Shown here one piece after another: positions 1-9,125 of a stretch of 64,000 nt of DNA (position 1 is the first letter of the stretch; each line of letters opens with the position of its first letter). The DNA comes from Halanaerobium kushneri (lineage in GTDB: Bacteria; Bacillota; Halanaerobiia; Halanaerobiales; Halanaerobiaceae): the NCBI RefSeq assembly GCF_900156285.1, contig NZ_FTNC01000009.1, positions 58,620 to 122,619 on the forward strand, written 5' to 3'. The translations under genes were made by a program, and so were the position numbers. The notes under the pieces were generated by a model. The model was not told the DNA's origin. It did no database searches and was given only the letters and a program-made list of their open reading frames with translations.

Positions 1-42
1 GACGGACTCGATGTCCTAATACTAACTCGACCATGCGTCTTA
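1..42 (+). rRNA. possible 3' end of 23S rRNA (partial)
   Basis: The first bases contain CTAATACTAA followed by a CTCGACC-like tail. This resembles the conserved 3' end of bacterial 23S rRNA, where a TACTAAT core is followed by the strand that closes helix 1. Base composition changes abruptly to very AT-rich DNA after about position 42. The 5' partner strand lies outside the window, so pairing cannot be checked. No 5S rRNA follows before the first protein gene. Confidence 0.42.
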
Positions 43-90
43 AAAAAGAAGAGTTAGTGAAAATTTTTCTGCTTTTAAAAAAGGATTTTT

Positions 91-118
91 TTGACGAATA
101 GAGAATAAATATTATAAG
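91..118 (+). promoter_or_regulatory. candidate promoter for the PPDK regulator operon
   Basis: TTGACG at 91-96 and TATAAG at 113-118 are separated by 16 bases, each 5/6 to the sigma-A consensus. It would give an AT-rich leader of about 240 bases before the first gene. It could instead be a chance match in AT-rich DNA. Confidence 0.4.
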
Positions 119-250
119 AGAAAACAATTTAGCTATGAAAGTTTAAATTAAAGTTTTATTTTAATATTAACTAATTTAATTAATGCTGAATAAACAAAAT
201 AATATTGCTGAAAAACATCCAATTAAAATACTTTATTTTAAATTTTCATA

Positions 251-288
251 ATTTTTTGCGAAAAGTAAAGGGTTATTTTGCAAAAAAT
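251..288 (+). promoter_or_regulatory. long inverted repeat in leader of the PPDK regulator gene
   Basis: ATTTTTTGC at 251-259 with AAAA at 261-264 is complementary, with one bulged G, to TTTTGCAAAAAAT at 276-288. The inner bases TAA and TTA extend the stem to a small loop. No T-run follows, so it is not a standard terminator. An operator or leader hairpin is possible. The rest of 43-366 is AT-rich with no gene that I can see. Confidence 0.4.
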
Positions 289-366
289 AGAAATAAAATA
301 CAGGTGGTGATATATAAAAAGAGATATATAATAATTGTAAAAAAGTCTGTAGGATAAGGTGATTAT

Positions 367-1176
367 ATGATAAAAAATTTCTTAGTCTATGTATTATCTG
401 ATTCAGTAGGAGATACTGCAGAACAGGTGGCAAGAGCTTCGGCAGAACAGTATAAAGACTCAGATTATGAAATTAAGAAATATCCCTATGTAGAAAGCAA
501 AACCAAAATTGATAGTATTATAGAAAGCTTGAATTCCGAAAATTCAATCTTTGTTTATACCATCGTTAATAAGGAGATATCTGAATATCTGCGACAGAAA
601 TGTGAAGAAAAAAAAGTTCCTTACATTGATGTAATGGCTCCCTGTTTGAATACTTTTACCGACTTTTTGGGACAAGAACCGGTGAGAGAATCAGGTGTTA
701 TTCGCAAACTTGATGAGGATTATTTCAAAAGGGTAGAAGCAGTGGAATTTGCTGTTAAATATGATGATGGTAAAGATCCACGGGGTATTTTGAAAGCAGA
801 TATTGTTTTAATTGGGGTTTCACGATCATCAAAAACTCCCTTAAGTATGTATCTGGCTCATAAAAACTATAAAGTGGTTAATATTCCACTTGTAAAGGGA
901 TCAAAAGTACCAGATGAATTGTTTGAAGTTCCACGCAGAAAAATAATTGGATTGATGATTGATCCTTCAGATTTAATAGAAATAAGAAGAGAGAGAATAA
1001 GGGTTTTAGGACTTGATAACAGTGTGGATTATGTATCAATAGAAAAAATTTACGAGGAGTTGGAATACGCTGAAAAGATAATGAGAAAAGTTGGTTGTCC
1101 TGTAATTGATATGACTAAAAAGGCTGTCGAAGAAGCTGCTAATTTAGTCATTGATATCATAAATGATCTTAACTAA
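367..1176 (+). CDS. PPDK regulatory protein (bifunctional kinase / Pi-dependent phosphorylase)
   Basis: This 269-residue protein has the full length of the DUF299/YqfL family. These enzymes inactivate pyruvate,phosphate dikinase by ADP-dependent phosphorylation of a threonine two residues before the catalytic histidine, and reactivate it by phosphorolysis. The N-terminus (VLSDSVGDTAEQVA) and the P-loop-like GVSRSSKTPLS segment near residue 150 are diagnostic. The next gene, 17 bases on, encodes the target PPDK, so regulator and enzyme are almost certainly cotranscribed. ATG at 367 follows AGGATAAGGTG. Assignment is by family motif and context; the homologous E. coli protein acts on PEP synthase, but the PPDK neighbour favours PPDK here. 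Confidence 0.93.
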   Translation: MIKNFLVYVLSDSVGDTAEQVARASAEQYKDSDYEIKKYPYVESKTKIDSIIESLNSENSIFVYTIVNKEISEYLRQKCEEKKVPYIDVMAPCLNTFTDFLGQEPVRESGVIRKLDEDYFKRVEAVEFAVKYDDGKDPRGILKADIVLIGVSRSSKTPLSMYLAHKNYKVVNIPLVKGSKVPDELFEVPRRKIIGLMIDPSDLIEIRRERIRVLGLDNSVDYVSIEKIYEELEYAEKIMRKVGCPVIDMTKKAVEEAANLVIDIINDLN

Positions 1177-1193
1177 CAAAAGGAGGGGTTTTG

Positions 1194-3815
1194 TTGAAGA
1201 AATATGTATATGGCTTTGAAGAAGGTAAAAAAGAAATGAAGTCACTGTTGGGTGGTAAAGGTGCCAATCTTGCTGAGATGAGTAAAATTGGTCTGCCAGT
1301 GCCTCCAGGATTTACAATCACTACAGAAGCCTGTATTCACTATATTGAAATTGGTGAAAAGTTGGAAGATAGTCTCAAAGAAAGTATTTTCGAACACTTA
1401 AAAGACTTAGAAAAGAAAATTGGTAAAGATTTCGGTGATGTAAATGATCCTCTCTTAGTTTCTGTTAGGTCTGGAGCAGTTATCTCTATGCCAGGTATGA
1501 TGGACACAATTTTAAATCTTGGTTTAAATGATAAGAGTGTTGAAGGACTTGCTAAAAAGACCTCCAATCCTCGCTTTGCTTATGATAGTTACAGACGTTT
1601 AATTCAGATGTTTGGTAATGTTGTACTGGGAATACCTGGTTATGAATTTGATAATTATCTAGAAAGAAAAAAAGAGAAAAAAGGCTATGACAATGATACT
1701 GATTTAACTGTTGATGATTTGAAAGATATAATAAAAGATTTTAAAGCTTTAATAAAAAATAGAAAAGACATAGAATTCCCACAAAAACCAGAAGAACAAC
1801 TATTAATGGCTGTTAAAGCTGTGTTTAGTTCCTGGAATAATAACCGTGCTATTTCTTACAGAAATCATAATGATATACCTCATGATTTAGGTACTGCAGT
1901 AAATGTGCAAACTATGGTTTTTGGTAACATAGGTGAAAATTCTGGTACAGGTGTTGCTTTTACTAGAAACCCTGCAACTGGAGAAAACAAAGTGTTTGGC
2001 GAATTTCTGCTTAATGCACAGGGGGAAGATGTTGTTGCAGGTATCAGAACTCCAAAAGATATCAGTGAACTTAATAATTTAATGCCTGATGTTTATGACG
2101 AATTTATTGAGGTAACTGAGACTTTAGAGCAGCACTATAAAGATATGCAGGATATTGAATTTACAATTCAGGAAGGAGATTTATTCCTGCTTCAAACCAG
2201 AACCGGTAAAAGAACTGCAGATGCAGCAGTCAATATTGCAGTTGACATGGAAGAAGAAGGTTTAATTGATAAAGAAACTGCTGTAATGCGAATCGATCCC
2301 GAGGATATAAGCCAGTTATTACATCCAAACTTTAAAGAAGAAGAGCTGGAAAAAGCAGATCTGTTGGCAAAAGGATTGGCAGCATCTCCTGGTGCAGCAA
2401 CAGGTAAAGTTTACTTTAACTCAGAAGATGCAGCAGAAGCAGCAGCAGATGGAGAGGATGTAATTCTAGTTCGTAAAGAAACTTCACCAGAAGATATTGA
2501 AGGAATGGTTAAGTCCAATGGTATTTTAACATCACGTGGTGGTATGACATCTCATGCGGCAGTTGTTGCACGTGGAATGGGAAAATGCTGTGTTGCTGGT
2601 GCTGGAGATATTCAAGTTGATGAAAGCTCCAGACAGTTTTTTGTTGATGATCGTGTGTTTAATGAAGGAGATTATATATCATTAAATGGTAGTACTGGGG
2701 AAGTTTATGCAGGAATTGTTGAAACTACAGATGCTAATTTAACAGATAATTTTAGAATGCTGATGGAATGGTCTGATGAATATCGCGAGATGGGAGTTTA
2801 TACTAATGCTGATACTCCTCATGATGCAGAAGTAGCTGTTGATTTTGGGGCAGAAGGTATTGGACTCTGTCGTACAGAGCACATGTTCTTTGATAGTGAA
2901 AGGATCATTTCTGTTCGAGAAATGATAGTTGCTGACAGTAAAAAGAAACGTAAAAAAGCTCTGGATAAGCTGTTCCCCTATCAAAAAGATGATTTTAAAG
3001 GAATCTTTAAAGTTATGCAGGATAAGACTGTAACAGTAAGGCTTTTAGATCCCCCATTACATGAATTCCTGCCTCAGAATGATAGAGATATTAAAAATCT
3101 TGCTGAACAACTTAGTATACCTGTTGATGAGTTAAAACGAATCATTGGTGAATTAGAAGAGATGAACCCAATGCTCGGTCACCGCGGCTGTCGTCTTGGT
3201 ATTACCTATCCTGAAATTTATAAAATGCAGGTTAAAGCAATAATGTCTGCCGCTCTGGAAGTTAAAGAAGAGGAAGGTTATGATGTTAAAGCAGATATTA
3301 TGATTCCTCTTGTTGGTACAGCCAAAGAATTAGAAATATTAAGAGAAGATGCTGTTGAAGTTGCAGAAGAACTTCTGGAAAATTCAAGTGTCAAAGTCAA
3401 TTACAGTGTAGGTACTATGATTGAAATTCCAAGAGCAGCTTTAACTGCAGATAAAGTTGCAGAACATGCTGATTTCTTCTCCTTTGGTACTAATGACCTA
3501 ACTCAGATGACTTATGGTTTCTCTCGTGATGATGCTGGTAAGTTTATTAGTAAATATCTAGATCAAGAGATATTTGCCAAGGATCCTTTCCAGGTCTTAG
3601 ATCAGGAAGGTGTAGGTCAACTTGTCGAAAAAGCTTCCGAGCTGGGACGTAAAACAAAACCAGAACTGAAACTTGGAATCTGTGGTGAACATGGTGGAGA
3701 ACCTTCTTCAATTGAGTTCTGCCATAAAACCGGCTTAAACTATGTATCCTGTTCACCTTATCGGGTTCCAATAGCTCGATTGGCTGCGGCCCAGGCTGCA
3801 TTAAAAAATGATTAA
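1194..3815 (+). CDS. ppdK: pyruvate,phosphate dikinase
   Basis: The protein interconverts pyruvate + ATP + Pi and PEP + AMP + PPi in the cytosol. It has the normal length (about 873 residues). The N-terminal ATP-grasp domain begins with GGKGANLAEM. The swivelling phosphohistidine domain carries GGMTSHAAVVARG with catalytic His454; Thr452 is the expected target of the upstream regulator. The C-terminal PEP/pyruvate barrel ends with GICGEHGG, whose Cys830 matches the known catalytic cysteine. Two adjacent TTG codons (1191 and 1194) could start it. 1194 is preferred because it lies 7 bases after AGGAGG, against 4 for 1191. A strong terminator follows. Confidence 0.97.
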   Translation: MKKYVYGFEEGKKEMKSLLGGKGANLAEMSKIGLPVPPGFTITTEACIHYIEIGEKLEDSLKESIFEHLKDLEKKIGKDFGDVNDPLLVSVRSGAVISMPGMMDTILNLGLNDKSVEGLAKKTSNPRFAYDSYRRLIQMFGNVVLGIPGYEFDNYLERKKEKKGYDNDTDLTVDDLKDIIKDFKALIKNRKDIEFPQKPEEQLLMAVKAVFSSWNNNRAISYRNHNDIPHDLGTAVNVQTMVFGNIGENSGTGVAFTRNPATGENKVFGEFLLNAQGEDVVAGIRTPKDISELNNLMPDVYDEFIEVTETLEQHYKDMQDIEFTIQEGDLFLLQTRTGKRTADAAVNIAVDMEEEGLIDKETAVMRIDPEDISQLLHPNFKEEELEKADLLAKGLAASPGAATGKVYFNSEDAAEAAADGEDVILVRKETSPEDIEGMVKSNGILTSRGGMTSHAAVVARGMGKCCVAGAGDIQVDESSRQFFVDDRVFNEGDYISLNGSTGEVYAGIVETTDANLTDNFRMLMEWSDEYREMGVYTNADTPHDAEVAVDFGAEGIGLCRTEHMFFDSERIISVREMIVADSKKKRKKALDKLFPYQKDDFKGIFKVMQDKTVTVRLLDPPLHEFLPQNDRDIKNLAEQLSIPVDELKRIIGELEEMNPMLGHRGCRLGITYPEIYKMQVKAIMSAALEVKEEEGYDVKADIMIPLVGTAKELEILREDAVEVAEELLENSSVKVNYSVGTMIEIPRAALTADKVAEHADFFSFGTNDLTQMTYGFSRDDAGKFISKYLDQEIFAKDPFQVLDQEGVGQLVEKASELGRKTKPELKLGICGEHGGEPSSIEFCHKTGLNYVSCSPYRVPIARLAAAQAALKND

Positions 3816-3860
3816 TTAATATCACAGACTCTAATTTTAAGGTTAGATATTAGATAAAAG

Positions 3861-3903
3861 AAAACTCCTTCCTGTTCAATTCCTTTTAACAGGAGGGAGT
3901 TTT
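3861..3903 (+). terminator. rho-independent terminator after ppdK
   Basis: Sixteen-base arms (3861-3876 and 3888-3903) pair fully apart from one G-U, around an 11-base loop. The 3' arm ends in TTTT. It closes the regulator-ppdK operon. Confidence 0.85.
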
Positions 3904-3945
3904 AATATTTGAATTTAATAAATATTTTTCTCAGCGACTTATTCC

Positions 3946-3975
3946 TTGACAAAAGGCTTAATTCCACTGTATACT
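3946..3975 (+). promoter_or_regulatory. sigma-A-type promoter of guaA
   Basis: Perfect TTGACA at 3946-3951 and TATACT at 3970-3975, spacer 18. The expected start near 3982 leaves only about 20 bases before the guaA ATG, so no purine riboswitch can fit in this leader. Confidence 0.8.
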
Positions 3976-4004
3976 TTAGTAAATAAAAGCGGAAGGGGAA
4001 TTAG

Positions 4005-5543
4005 ATGGATTACGATAAGATATTGATTCTTGATTTTGGCGGCCAGTACAGTCAGCTGATTGCAAGAAGAGTAAGAGAATTTAATGTTTATTCTGTAATT
4101 AGAGGGCATGATATTGAGCTGGAAGAAATCAAACAAATTGATCCAGCAGCTATAATTTTTTCTGGGGGTCCTGATAGTGTTACAGCTCCTGGAGCACCCG
4201 GGGTTGATCAGGGTGTATTTGAACTTGGGATTCCAATCTTAGGTATTTGTTATGGAATGCAGTTGATGGCCCAGCTTTTAGATGGTGGTCATGTAGAAAA
4301 AGCAGAGCATGGTGAATATGGTAAGGCTGATTTAGAAATTTATACCGAAAAAAAATTATTTAAAGAACTCGAAAACCACTCTCAAGTCTGGATGAGCCAT
4401 GGAGATCATGTCAAGGAAGTACCAGCAGGATTTGAAGTTATTGCTAAAACTGATTTAACAGCTACAGCAGCTATGGCTGATTTTGAAAGAAATTTTTATG
4501 GAGTCCAGTTTCACCCAGAAGTTAATCATACAATTCAGGGGAAAACTATTCTTCATAATTTTTTATTTAGGATTGTAGATGCCAGAGCGAACTGGAATAT
4601 GGCAGATTATATTAATGAAGAGGTTGAAAGAATAAGAAATCAGGTTGGTAAAGGCAAAGTTATCTGTGGCCTTTCAGGAGGCGTAGATTCTGCAGTTGCT
4701 TCGGCTATTGTTCATAAAGCAATAGGAGATCAGCTGACCTGTATTTTTGTTGATCATGGTTTACTTCGCAAAGGTGAGGCAGAACAGGTCAAGAGAACTT
4801 TTGGGGAAGAGTTTAATATTCCTTTAATTTATGTAGATGCCAAAGATCGTTTTCTGAGCCGATTAGAAGGGATAACTGATCCGGAAGAAAAAAGAAAAAT
4901 TATTGGTGATGAGTTTATCCAGGTTTTCGACGAAGAAGCTGAAAAATTATCAGATGTTCGTTATCTAGTTCAGGGTACAATTTATTCAGATGTCATAGAA
5001 AGTGGAGGCACAGATAAGGCAGCGACAATTAAGAGTCACCATAATGTTGGAGGCTTACCAGAAGAAATGAATCTTGAACTGGTTGAGCCGCTGCATTTTC
5101 TTTTTAAAGATGAGGTAAGAAAAATAGGTGAGGTACTTGGTTTGCCAGAAGAAATTGTCTGGCGCCAGCCATTTCCGGGTCCTGGACTTGCAATCAGAAT
5201 AATCGGTGATGTTGACTGGGATAAGTTAGAAGTTTTAAGAGATGCTGATGCAATAGTGCAGGAGGAAATAAAAGAAGCGGGTCTTTACCGTGACATCTGG
5301 CAGTCATTTGCCGTTTTACCGGATCTGAGAAGTGTTGGAGTTATGGGAGATGAAAGGACTTATGGCTATCCGATTATTTTGAGAGCTGTAAATAGTGATG
5401 ATGCTATGACAGCAGATTGGGCTCGCCTGCCCTATGAAGTGCTGCAGTCAATTTCTAATCGAATAGTTAATCAGGTGGAAGACGTTAATCGAGTTGTTTT
5501 TGACATTACTTCAAAACCACCTGGAACAATAGAATGGGAATAA
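4005..5543 (+). CDS. guaA: GMP synthase (glutamine-hydrolysing)
   Basis: Converts XMP to GMP with ATP and glutamine, the last step of guanine nucleotide synthesis. At 512 residues it is full length. The N-terminal class I amidotransferase has GICYGMQ with nucleophile Cys82 and the later FHPEV histidine/glutamate pair. The ATP-pyrophosphatase domain has the P-loop [10 protein letters not shown] near residue 224. The C-terminal dimerisation domain ends in the family-typical [12 protein letters not shown] at 4005 follows GGAAGGGG. It has its own consensus promoter and is followed 23 bases later by a TrpR-like regulator gene, probably cotranscribed. Confidence 0.98.
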   Translation: MDYDKILILDFGGQYSQLIARRVREFNVYSVIRGHDIELEEIKQIDPAAIIFSGGPDSVTAPGAPGVDQGVFELGIPILGICYGMQLMAQLLDGGHVEKAEHGEYGKADLEIYTEKKLFKELENHSQVWMSHGDHVKEVPAGFEVIAKTDLTATAAMADFERNFYGVQFHPEVNHTIQGKTILHNFLFRIVDARANWNMADYINEEVERIRNQVGKGKVICGLSGGVDSAVASAIVHKAIGDQLTCIFVDHGLLRKGEAEQVKRTFGEEFNIPLIYVDAKDRFLSRLEGITDPEEKRKIIGDEFIQVFDEEAEKLSDVRYLVQGTIYSDVIESGGTDKAATIKSHHNVGGLPEEMNLELVEPLHFLFKDEVRKIGEVLGLPEEIVWRQPFPGPGLAIRIIGDVDWDKLEVLRDADAIVQEEIKEAGLYRDIWQSFAVLPDLRSVGVMGDERTYGYPIILRAVNSDDAMTADWARLPYEVLQSISNRIVNQVEDVNRVVFDITSKPPGTIEWE

Positions 5544-5566
5544 TGTCCAGAAGAGAGGTGTAAACT

Positions 5567-5860
5567 TTGTCCAGAAATATAAAGGATAAATTTACTGAGC
5601 AGCTGTTTGAAGCCATTTTAAAGCTTGAAAGCAAAGAAGAATGCTATAATTTCTTTCAGGATATAGCAACAATTGGTGAGATAAAAGCTCTGGGTCAGAG
5701 GCTGGAAGTGGCTAGAATGCTTAAAGAAGGTTATACATATGATCATATAGTTGCAGAAACAGGTGTGAGTACAGCAACTATTAGCCGTGTTAAACGCTCC
5801 TTAGAATATGGTGAAGATGGTTATAATTTGATTTTGAGTCGCCTGGAAGAAAACAATTAA
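5567..5860 (+). CDS. YerC/YecD-family TrpR-like DNA-binding protein
   Basis: A 97-residue protein of the TrpR-related YerC/YecD family, whose role is poorly defined. The sequence shows an all-helical protein with a clear helix-turn-helix (YDHIVAETGVSTATISRVKRSL, residues about 58-79). The start is TTG at 5567, seven bases after AGAGAGGTG. It lies directly behind guaA before a strong terminator, so it is likely the last gene of a guaA operon. No tryptophan genes are nearby. Its regulated targets cannot be inferred from this window. Confidence 0.85.
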   Translation: MSRNIKDKFTEQLFEAILKLESKEECYNFFQDIATIGEIKALGQRLEVARMLKEGYTYDHIVAETGVSTATISRVKRSLEYGEDGYNLILSRLEENN

Positions 5861-5880
5861 ACAAATAATTAACGATTATT

Positions 5881-5911
5881 AAGAAAAAAGCTCATTTTGA
5901 GCTTTTTTCTT
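5881..5911 (+). terminator. rho-independent terminator after the TrpR-like gene
   Basis: Perfect 14-base arms (5881-5894 and 5898-5911) around a 3-base loop, with an A-run on the 5' side and a T-run on the 3' side. It should work in both directions. Confidence 0.88.
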
Positions 5912-5942
5912 TGATAATATAAAAAATTCAAGGAGGAAGAAA

Positions 5943-7199
5943 ATGAAAAAAACACTATTATTTCTATTAACAATTACAATTATTTTTTCGACAGCATTAA
6001 CTGCCTCTGCCGCACTTGATGCGGAAGCAATTGGGATGGGGGATAACTTTTCTACTATGACAGGTGAGGCAGCCTATTATTCTAATCCGGCTGGACTGGC
6101 TTTAAGAGATAATAATTTTGCCTTAAAAGCAAATCTAGGTTTTTCTATCTGGAATAATGTTTTTGAGAACAGTGAATTTTCTAAAGATGAGATTGAGAGC
6201 AAGTTAACTGGTGAAGATTTAATTTTGGCCGGTAGAAGTGCTTTTGGAACTCAGTTTTATTATAAGAATTTTGCTCTGGCAGTCAATGGAAGAGCAGAAG
6301 GAATGTTGAAAACAGATAGTGATGCAGCTGAGATTCTGACAGGTGATACACCTGAGATTAGTCTTGAGTCACTACAAGATAAAGGTTCAGTTACTGTTGA
6401 ATTTGGTGACAGTGCTGGTGGAGCAGCTGCTACAGCAGATGTTTCTTTAAGCTATGCTCGTCAGATTTTTAGAAACTGGTCAAATAATTCTCATAATATT
6501 GAGTCTGTATATTTTGGAGCTACATATCACTATCTAGAAGGAGAAATCTATAAATTTTCTGGTGGCGGAACAATTAAGGCGACTGTAAATGAAAATTCTG
6601 GTGACCCATATGTAGAGTATAGTACTTCAGATGCTGAATTTTATGAAAACCATTCTAAAGATGGAGAGGCGACAGGTGATGCTTTTGATTTTGGTTTAGC
6701 TATTAAAACAAGCAATGATTATACTTTTGCCTTCAGTGCAATGAATATTGGTGAATTATCTGCGGATAGTTCTGTTATTGATGGTACGGGATATGGAGTT
6801 ACAACAGAAAATAATCCAAATGATACTTTAACAGAAAATAATTTAAGTGGTGAAGAAGGTAAAATCACTTATCAACTTCCAAGAGTATATAGATTAGGAA
6901 TGAAAAAAGAATTCAGTCAAAACACTGTTTTATATGCTGATTATTCAAGAGTAAGCTATGATGGTGGACAGGATGATAACATTTATGCAGTTGGTAGTGA
7001 ATTTAGAAAGAATAAATTTATTCCCCTGCGTCTGGGAGTTAATTATTCTTCTTTAAGAGAGGATATTGAAGTTGCTGCTGGAATGGGAATTAATATCAGC
7101 AACAATGTTAAGGTTAATTTAGGTATTGCTGATTTATTAGCACTTAGTGACAGTGCCAAAGGTGTTAAGTTTGGTATTTCAACTTTGATTGGATTTTAA
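5943..7199 (+). CDS. predicted outer-membrane beta-barrel protein (PorV/TraF-like)
   Basis: A 418-residue secreted protein. The signal peptide runs from MKKT through a hydrophobic core to a likely cleavage at ASA-A (about residue 23). The mature N-terminus (EAIGMGDNFSTMTGEAAYYSNPAGLAL) is typical of the PorV/UPF0164/TraF_2-like outer-membrane barrel group. The rest is rich in alternating polar/aromatic strands, and the protein ends in a phenylalanine, as many barrel proteins do. This supports a diderm cell envelope. Its cargo or substrate is unknown. AGGAGG precedes the ATG. Terminators on both sides make it monocistronic. Confidence 0.72.
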   Translation: MKKTLLFLLTITIIFSTALTASAALDAEAIGMGDNFSTMTGEAAYYSNPAGLALRDNNFALKANLGFSIWNNVFENSEFSKDEIESKLTGEDLILAGRSAFGTQFYYKNFALAVNGRAEGMLKTDSDAAEILTGDTPEISLESLQDKGSVTVEFGDSAGGAAATADVSLSYARQIFRNWSNNSHNIESVYFGATYHYLEGEIYKFSGGGTIKATVNENSGDPYVEYSTSDAEFYENHSKDGEATGDAFDFGLAIKTSNDYTFAFSAMNIGELSADSSVIDGTGYGVTTENNPNDTLTENNLSGEEGKITYQLPRVYRLGMKKEFSQNTVLYADYSRVSYDGGQDDNIYAVGSEFRKNKFIPLRLGVNYSSLREDIEVAAGMGINISNNVKVNLGIADLLALSDSAKGVKFGISTLIGF

Positions 7200-7248
7200 T
7201 TTAAAATCTTGCAGAGTTAATTTAAAAATAAAATGAGAAATTTAACTA

Positions 7249-7280
7249 CCGACCTTAACTATTTCTTTAAGGTCGGTTTT
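7249..7280 (+). terminator. rho-independent terminator after the barrel protein gene
   Basis: CCGACCTTAA at 7249-7258 pairs perfectly with TTAAGGTCGG at 7267-7276, followed by TTTTTATTTT. Confidence 0.9.
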
Positions 7281-7333
7281 TATTTTGAAAAAAATAAAAT
7301 TAAAAGCAGGAATTTAACTTCTGGTCTAGAAAC

Positions 7334-7369
7334 TATAATATTGGTTTGTCTAAAAAATAATATTTAGAC
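7334..7369 (+). promoter_or_regulatory. -10 box and downstream inverted repeat before the flavoprotein gene
   Basis: TATAAT at 7334-7339 has no convincing -35. Just downstream, GTCTAAA (7348-7354) and TTTAGAC (7363-7369) form a perfect 7-base inverted repeat with an 8-base spacer, in the expected early transcribed region. It could be an operator or a leader hairpin. Confidence 0.45.
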
Positions 7370-7400
7370 TTTATTAAAAAACCTGGAGGTTTAAAAATTA

Positions 7401-8804
7401 ATGAGCAAAAAAGATTATGATGTGATTATCATTGGAGCTGGACCAACTGGAATATTTACTGCGATGGAATTTGTGAAAAAAGAAGCAGATTTAGATATTC
7501 TGATTTTAGAAAAGGGTACTGATCTGGAAAAAAGAGTCTGTCCAATGAAAGAAAATCCTGGGATGGGCTGTGTTAACTGTCCAAGCTGTGCAATAGTATC
7601 GGGCTGGGGTGGAGCAGGAGCTTATAGTGATGGTAAACTTTCTCTTTCTCCTGATATTGGTGGAAATTTAGAAAATTACATAGGAAGACAGCGATTAATA
7701 GATAATATTTCCTATGCAGATGATATTTATATGGAATTTGGTGCGCCTGATCGTATTTTTGGAGTAGCAGATGATAAACAAGATGAGATTAGGAAAAAGG
7801 CTGTCAGAGCAGAACTTAAGTTTATACCTGCCAGTTTACGGCATCTGGGAACAGGATACAGTCAGGTTGTTTTACAGAATATGCAGGATTATTTAGAAGA
7901 ACAGGGTGTAGAAATAAGGTTTGGAGTTAATGTAAAGCGTTTTATAGTAAAAAACAATAAAATTGAGGCTGTTAAAACAGCTGAAGGCGAAAAAATAACT
8001 GCTGACTTTGTGATGGCAGCAGCGGGTAGGGAAAACGCTGAATGGTTAACTAATGAGGCTAAAAAACTTGACATTGAGACGGCAATTAACCCTGTTGATA
8101 TTGGAGTTCGAGTAGAATGCCCAGCAGCAGTAACAGAATATATGACTGATAATTTATATGAATCTAAATTGATATATCATACTCCTACCTTTGAAGATAA
8201 GGTGAGAACTTTCTGTATGTCTCCTTATGGTGAGGTAGTTAGTGAAAATAATCAGGGTTTAATTACAGTTAATGGCCACAGCCATTCTGATCTTAAAACT
8301 CATAATACTAATTTTGCTCTACTGGTAAGCAAAACTTTTACAGAACCTTTCCATGAGCCAATTACTTATGGTAAAGACATTGCCAAACTGGCTAATATGC
8401 TTGCAGGAGGAGTTCTGGTTCAGAGGCTGGGTGATCTGCTGGAAGGTAGAAGAACTACTGAAGAAAGATTGAAACGATCTGTAACTGAACCGACTTTAAA
8501 AGATGCAACTCCTGGAGATTTATCTCTGGTACTTCCTCACAGACACCTGACAGGAATTATTGAAATGTTAAAGGCGCTTGATGAAATTACACCAGGAATT
8601 TATGGACGTGATACCCTGCTTTATGGAGTAGAGGTTAAGTTTTATTCTTCCAGATTAGATGTTAAAGATAATCTGGAAAGTAAGGTTGAAAATCTATTCT
8701 TTGGTGGGGATGGTGCCGGTATAACCCGAGGGCTGATGCAGGCTTCTGTTTCGGGACTTGTAATTGCTCGTTCAATTATGAAGAAGTTGGAAAAGAATAG
8801 CTAA
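7401..8804 (+). CDS. FAD-dependent dehydrogenase (COG2509 type)
   Basis: A 467-residue flavoprotein. The N-terminal dinucleotide-binding motif IIGAGPTGIFTA starts near residue 11, and a C-terminal FFGGDGAGITRGLMQAS segment completes the FAD site. A cysteine-rich stretch near residues 49-65 (CPMK...CVNCPSC) followed by GWGGAGAYSDGKL is characteristic of the COG2509 family of uncharacterised FAD-dependent dehydrogenases. Substrate and partner are unknown; the cysteines may bind metal or be redox active. CTGGAGGT precedes the ATG. It is flanked by terminators and stands alone. Confidence 0.85.
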   Translation: MSKKDYDVIIIGAGPTGIFTAMEFVKKEADLDILILEKGTDLEKRVCPMKENPGMGCVNCPSCAIVSGWGGAGAYSDGKLSLSPDIGGNLENYIGRQRLIDNISYADDIYMEFGAPDRIFGVADDKQDEIRKKAVRAELKFIPASLRHLGTGYSQVVLQNMQDYLEEQGVEIRFGVNVKRFIVKNNKIEAVKTAEGEKITADFVMAAAGRENAEWLTNEAKKLDIETAINPVDIGVRVECPAAVTEYMTDNLYESKLIYHTPTFEDKVRTFCMSPYGEVVSENNQGLITVNGHSHSDLKTHNTNFALLVSKTFTEPFHEPITYGKDIAKLANMLAGGVLVQRLGDLLEGRRTTEERLKRSVTEPTLKDATPGDLSLVLPHRHLTGIIEMLKALDEITPGIYGRDTLLYGVEVKFYSSRLDVKDNLESKVENLFFGGDGAGITRGLMQASVSGLVIARSIMKKLEKNS

Positions 8805-8833
8805 AAAGTTTGTATTAATTAAATAATAATAAT

Positions 8834-8876
8834 AAAGGCAGTAAGCTCAATCTCCTGGATGAGCTTTACTGCCTTT
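8834..8876. terminator. bidirectional terminator between the flavoprotein gene and tRNA-Pro
   Basis: Arms at 8834-8849 and 8860-8876 pair with a single bulged base. The plus-strand tail is TTTT. The minus-strand tail is TTTATTATTATTATTT, so it should also end the convergent tRNA transcript. Confidence 0.75.
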
Positions 8877-8891
8877 TAGTTTATAAATAAA

Positions 8892-8968
<77 letters not shown>

Positions 8969-8983
8969 TTAATATCATAAAAC

Positions 8984-8989
8984 ATTATA
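8984..8989 (-). promoter_or_regulatory. -10 box for tRNA-Pro
   Basis: The minus strand reads TATAAT at 8989-8984, about 16 bases upstream of the mature tRNA 5' end. The -35 region is weak. Confidence 0.5.
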
Positions 8990-9044
8990 TCACAATTTTT
9001 GTAAATACAAAAGCAAATAATTATGGAAATTGTTAAATTTTCAC

Positions 9045-9087
9045 TTGATATTAAATCTTAAGAGAGTTACAATTAACACAAGTTAAT
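9045..9087 (+). promoter_or_regulatory. promoter and operator-like palindrome of the peroxiredoxin gene
   Basis: TTGATA (9045-9050) and TACAAT (9068-9073) are separated by 17 bases. A perfect inverted repeat ATTAAC-ACAA-GTTAAT (9072-9087) covers the expected transcription start, the usual place for a repressor site. It is not a PerR box. Confidence 0.65.
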
Positions 9088-9125
9088 AACTCAGGTTTAA
9101 ATATATTTAACAGGAGGTATTTCAA

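Noticed and set aside
3982-4004. Purine riboswitch upstream of guaA
   Set aside because: The consensus promoter leaves only about 20 bases of leader, too short for any riboswitch.
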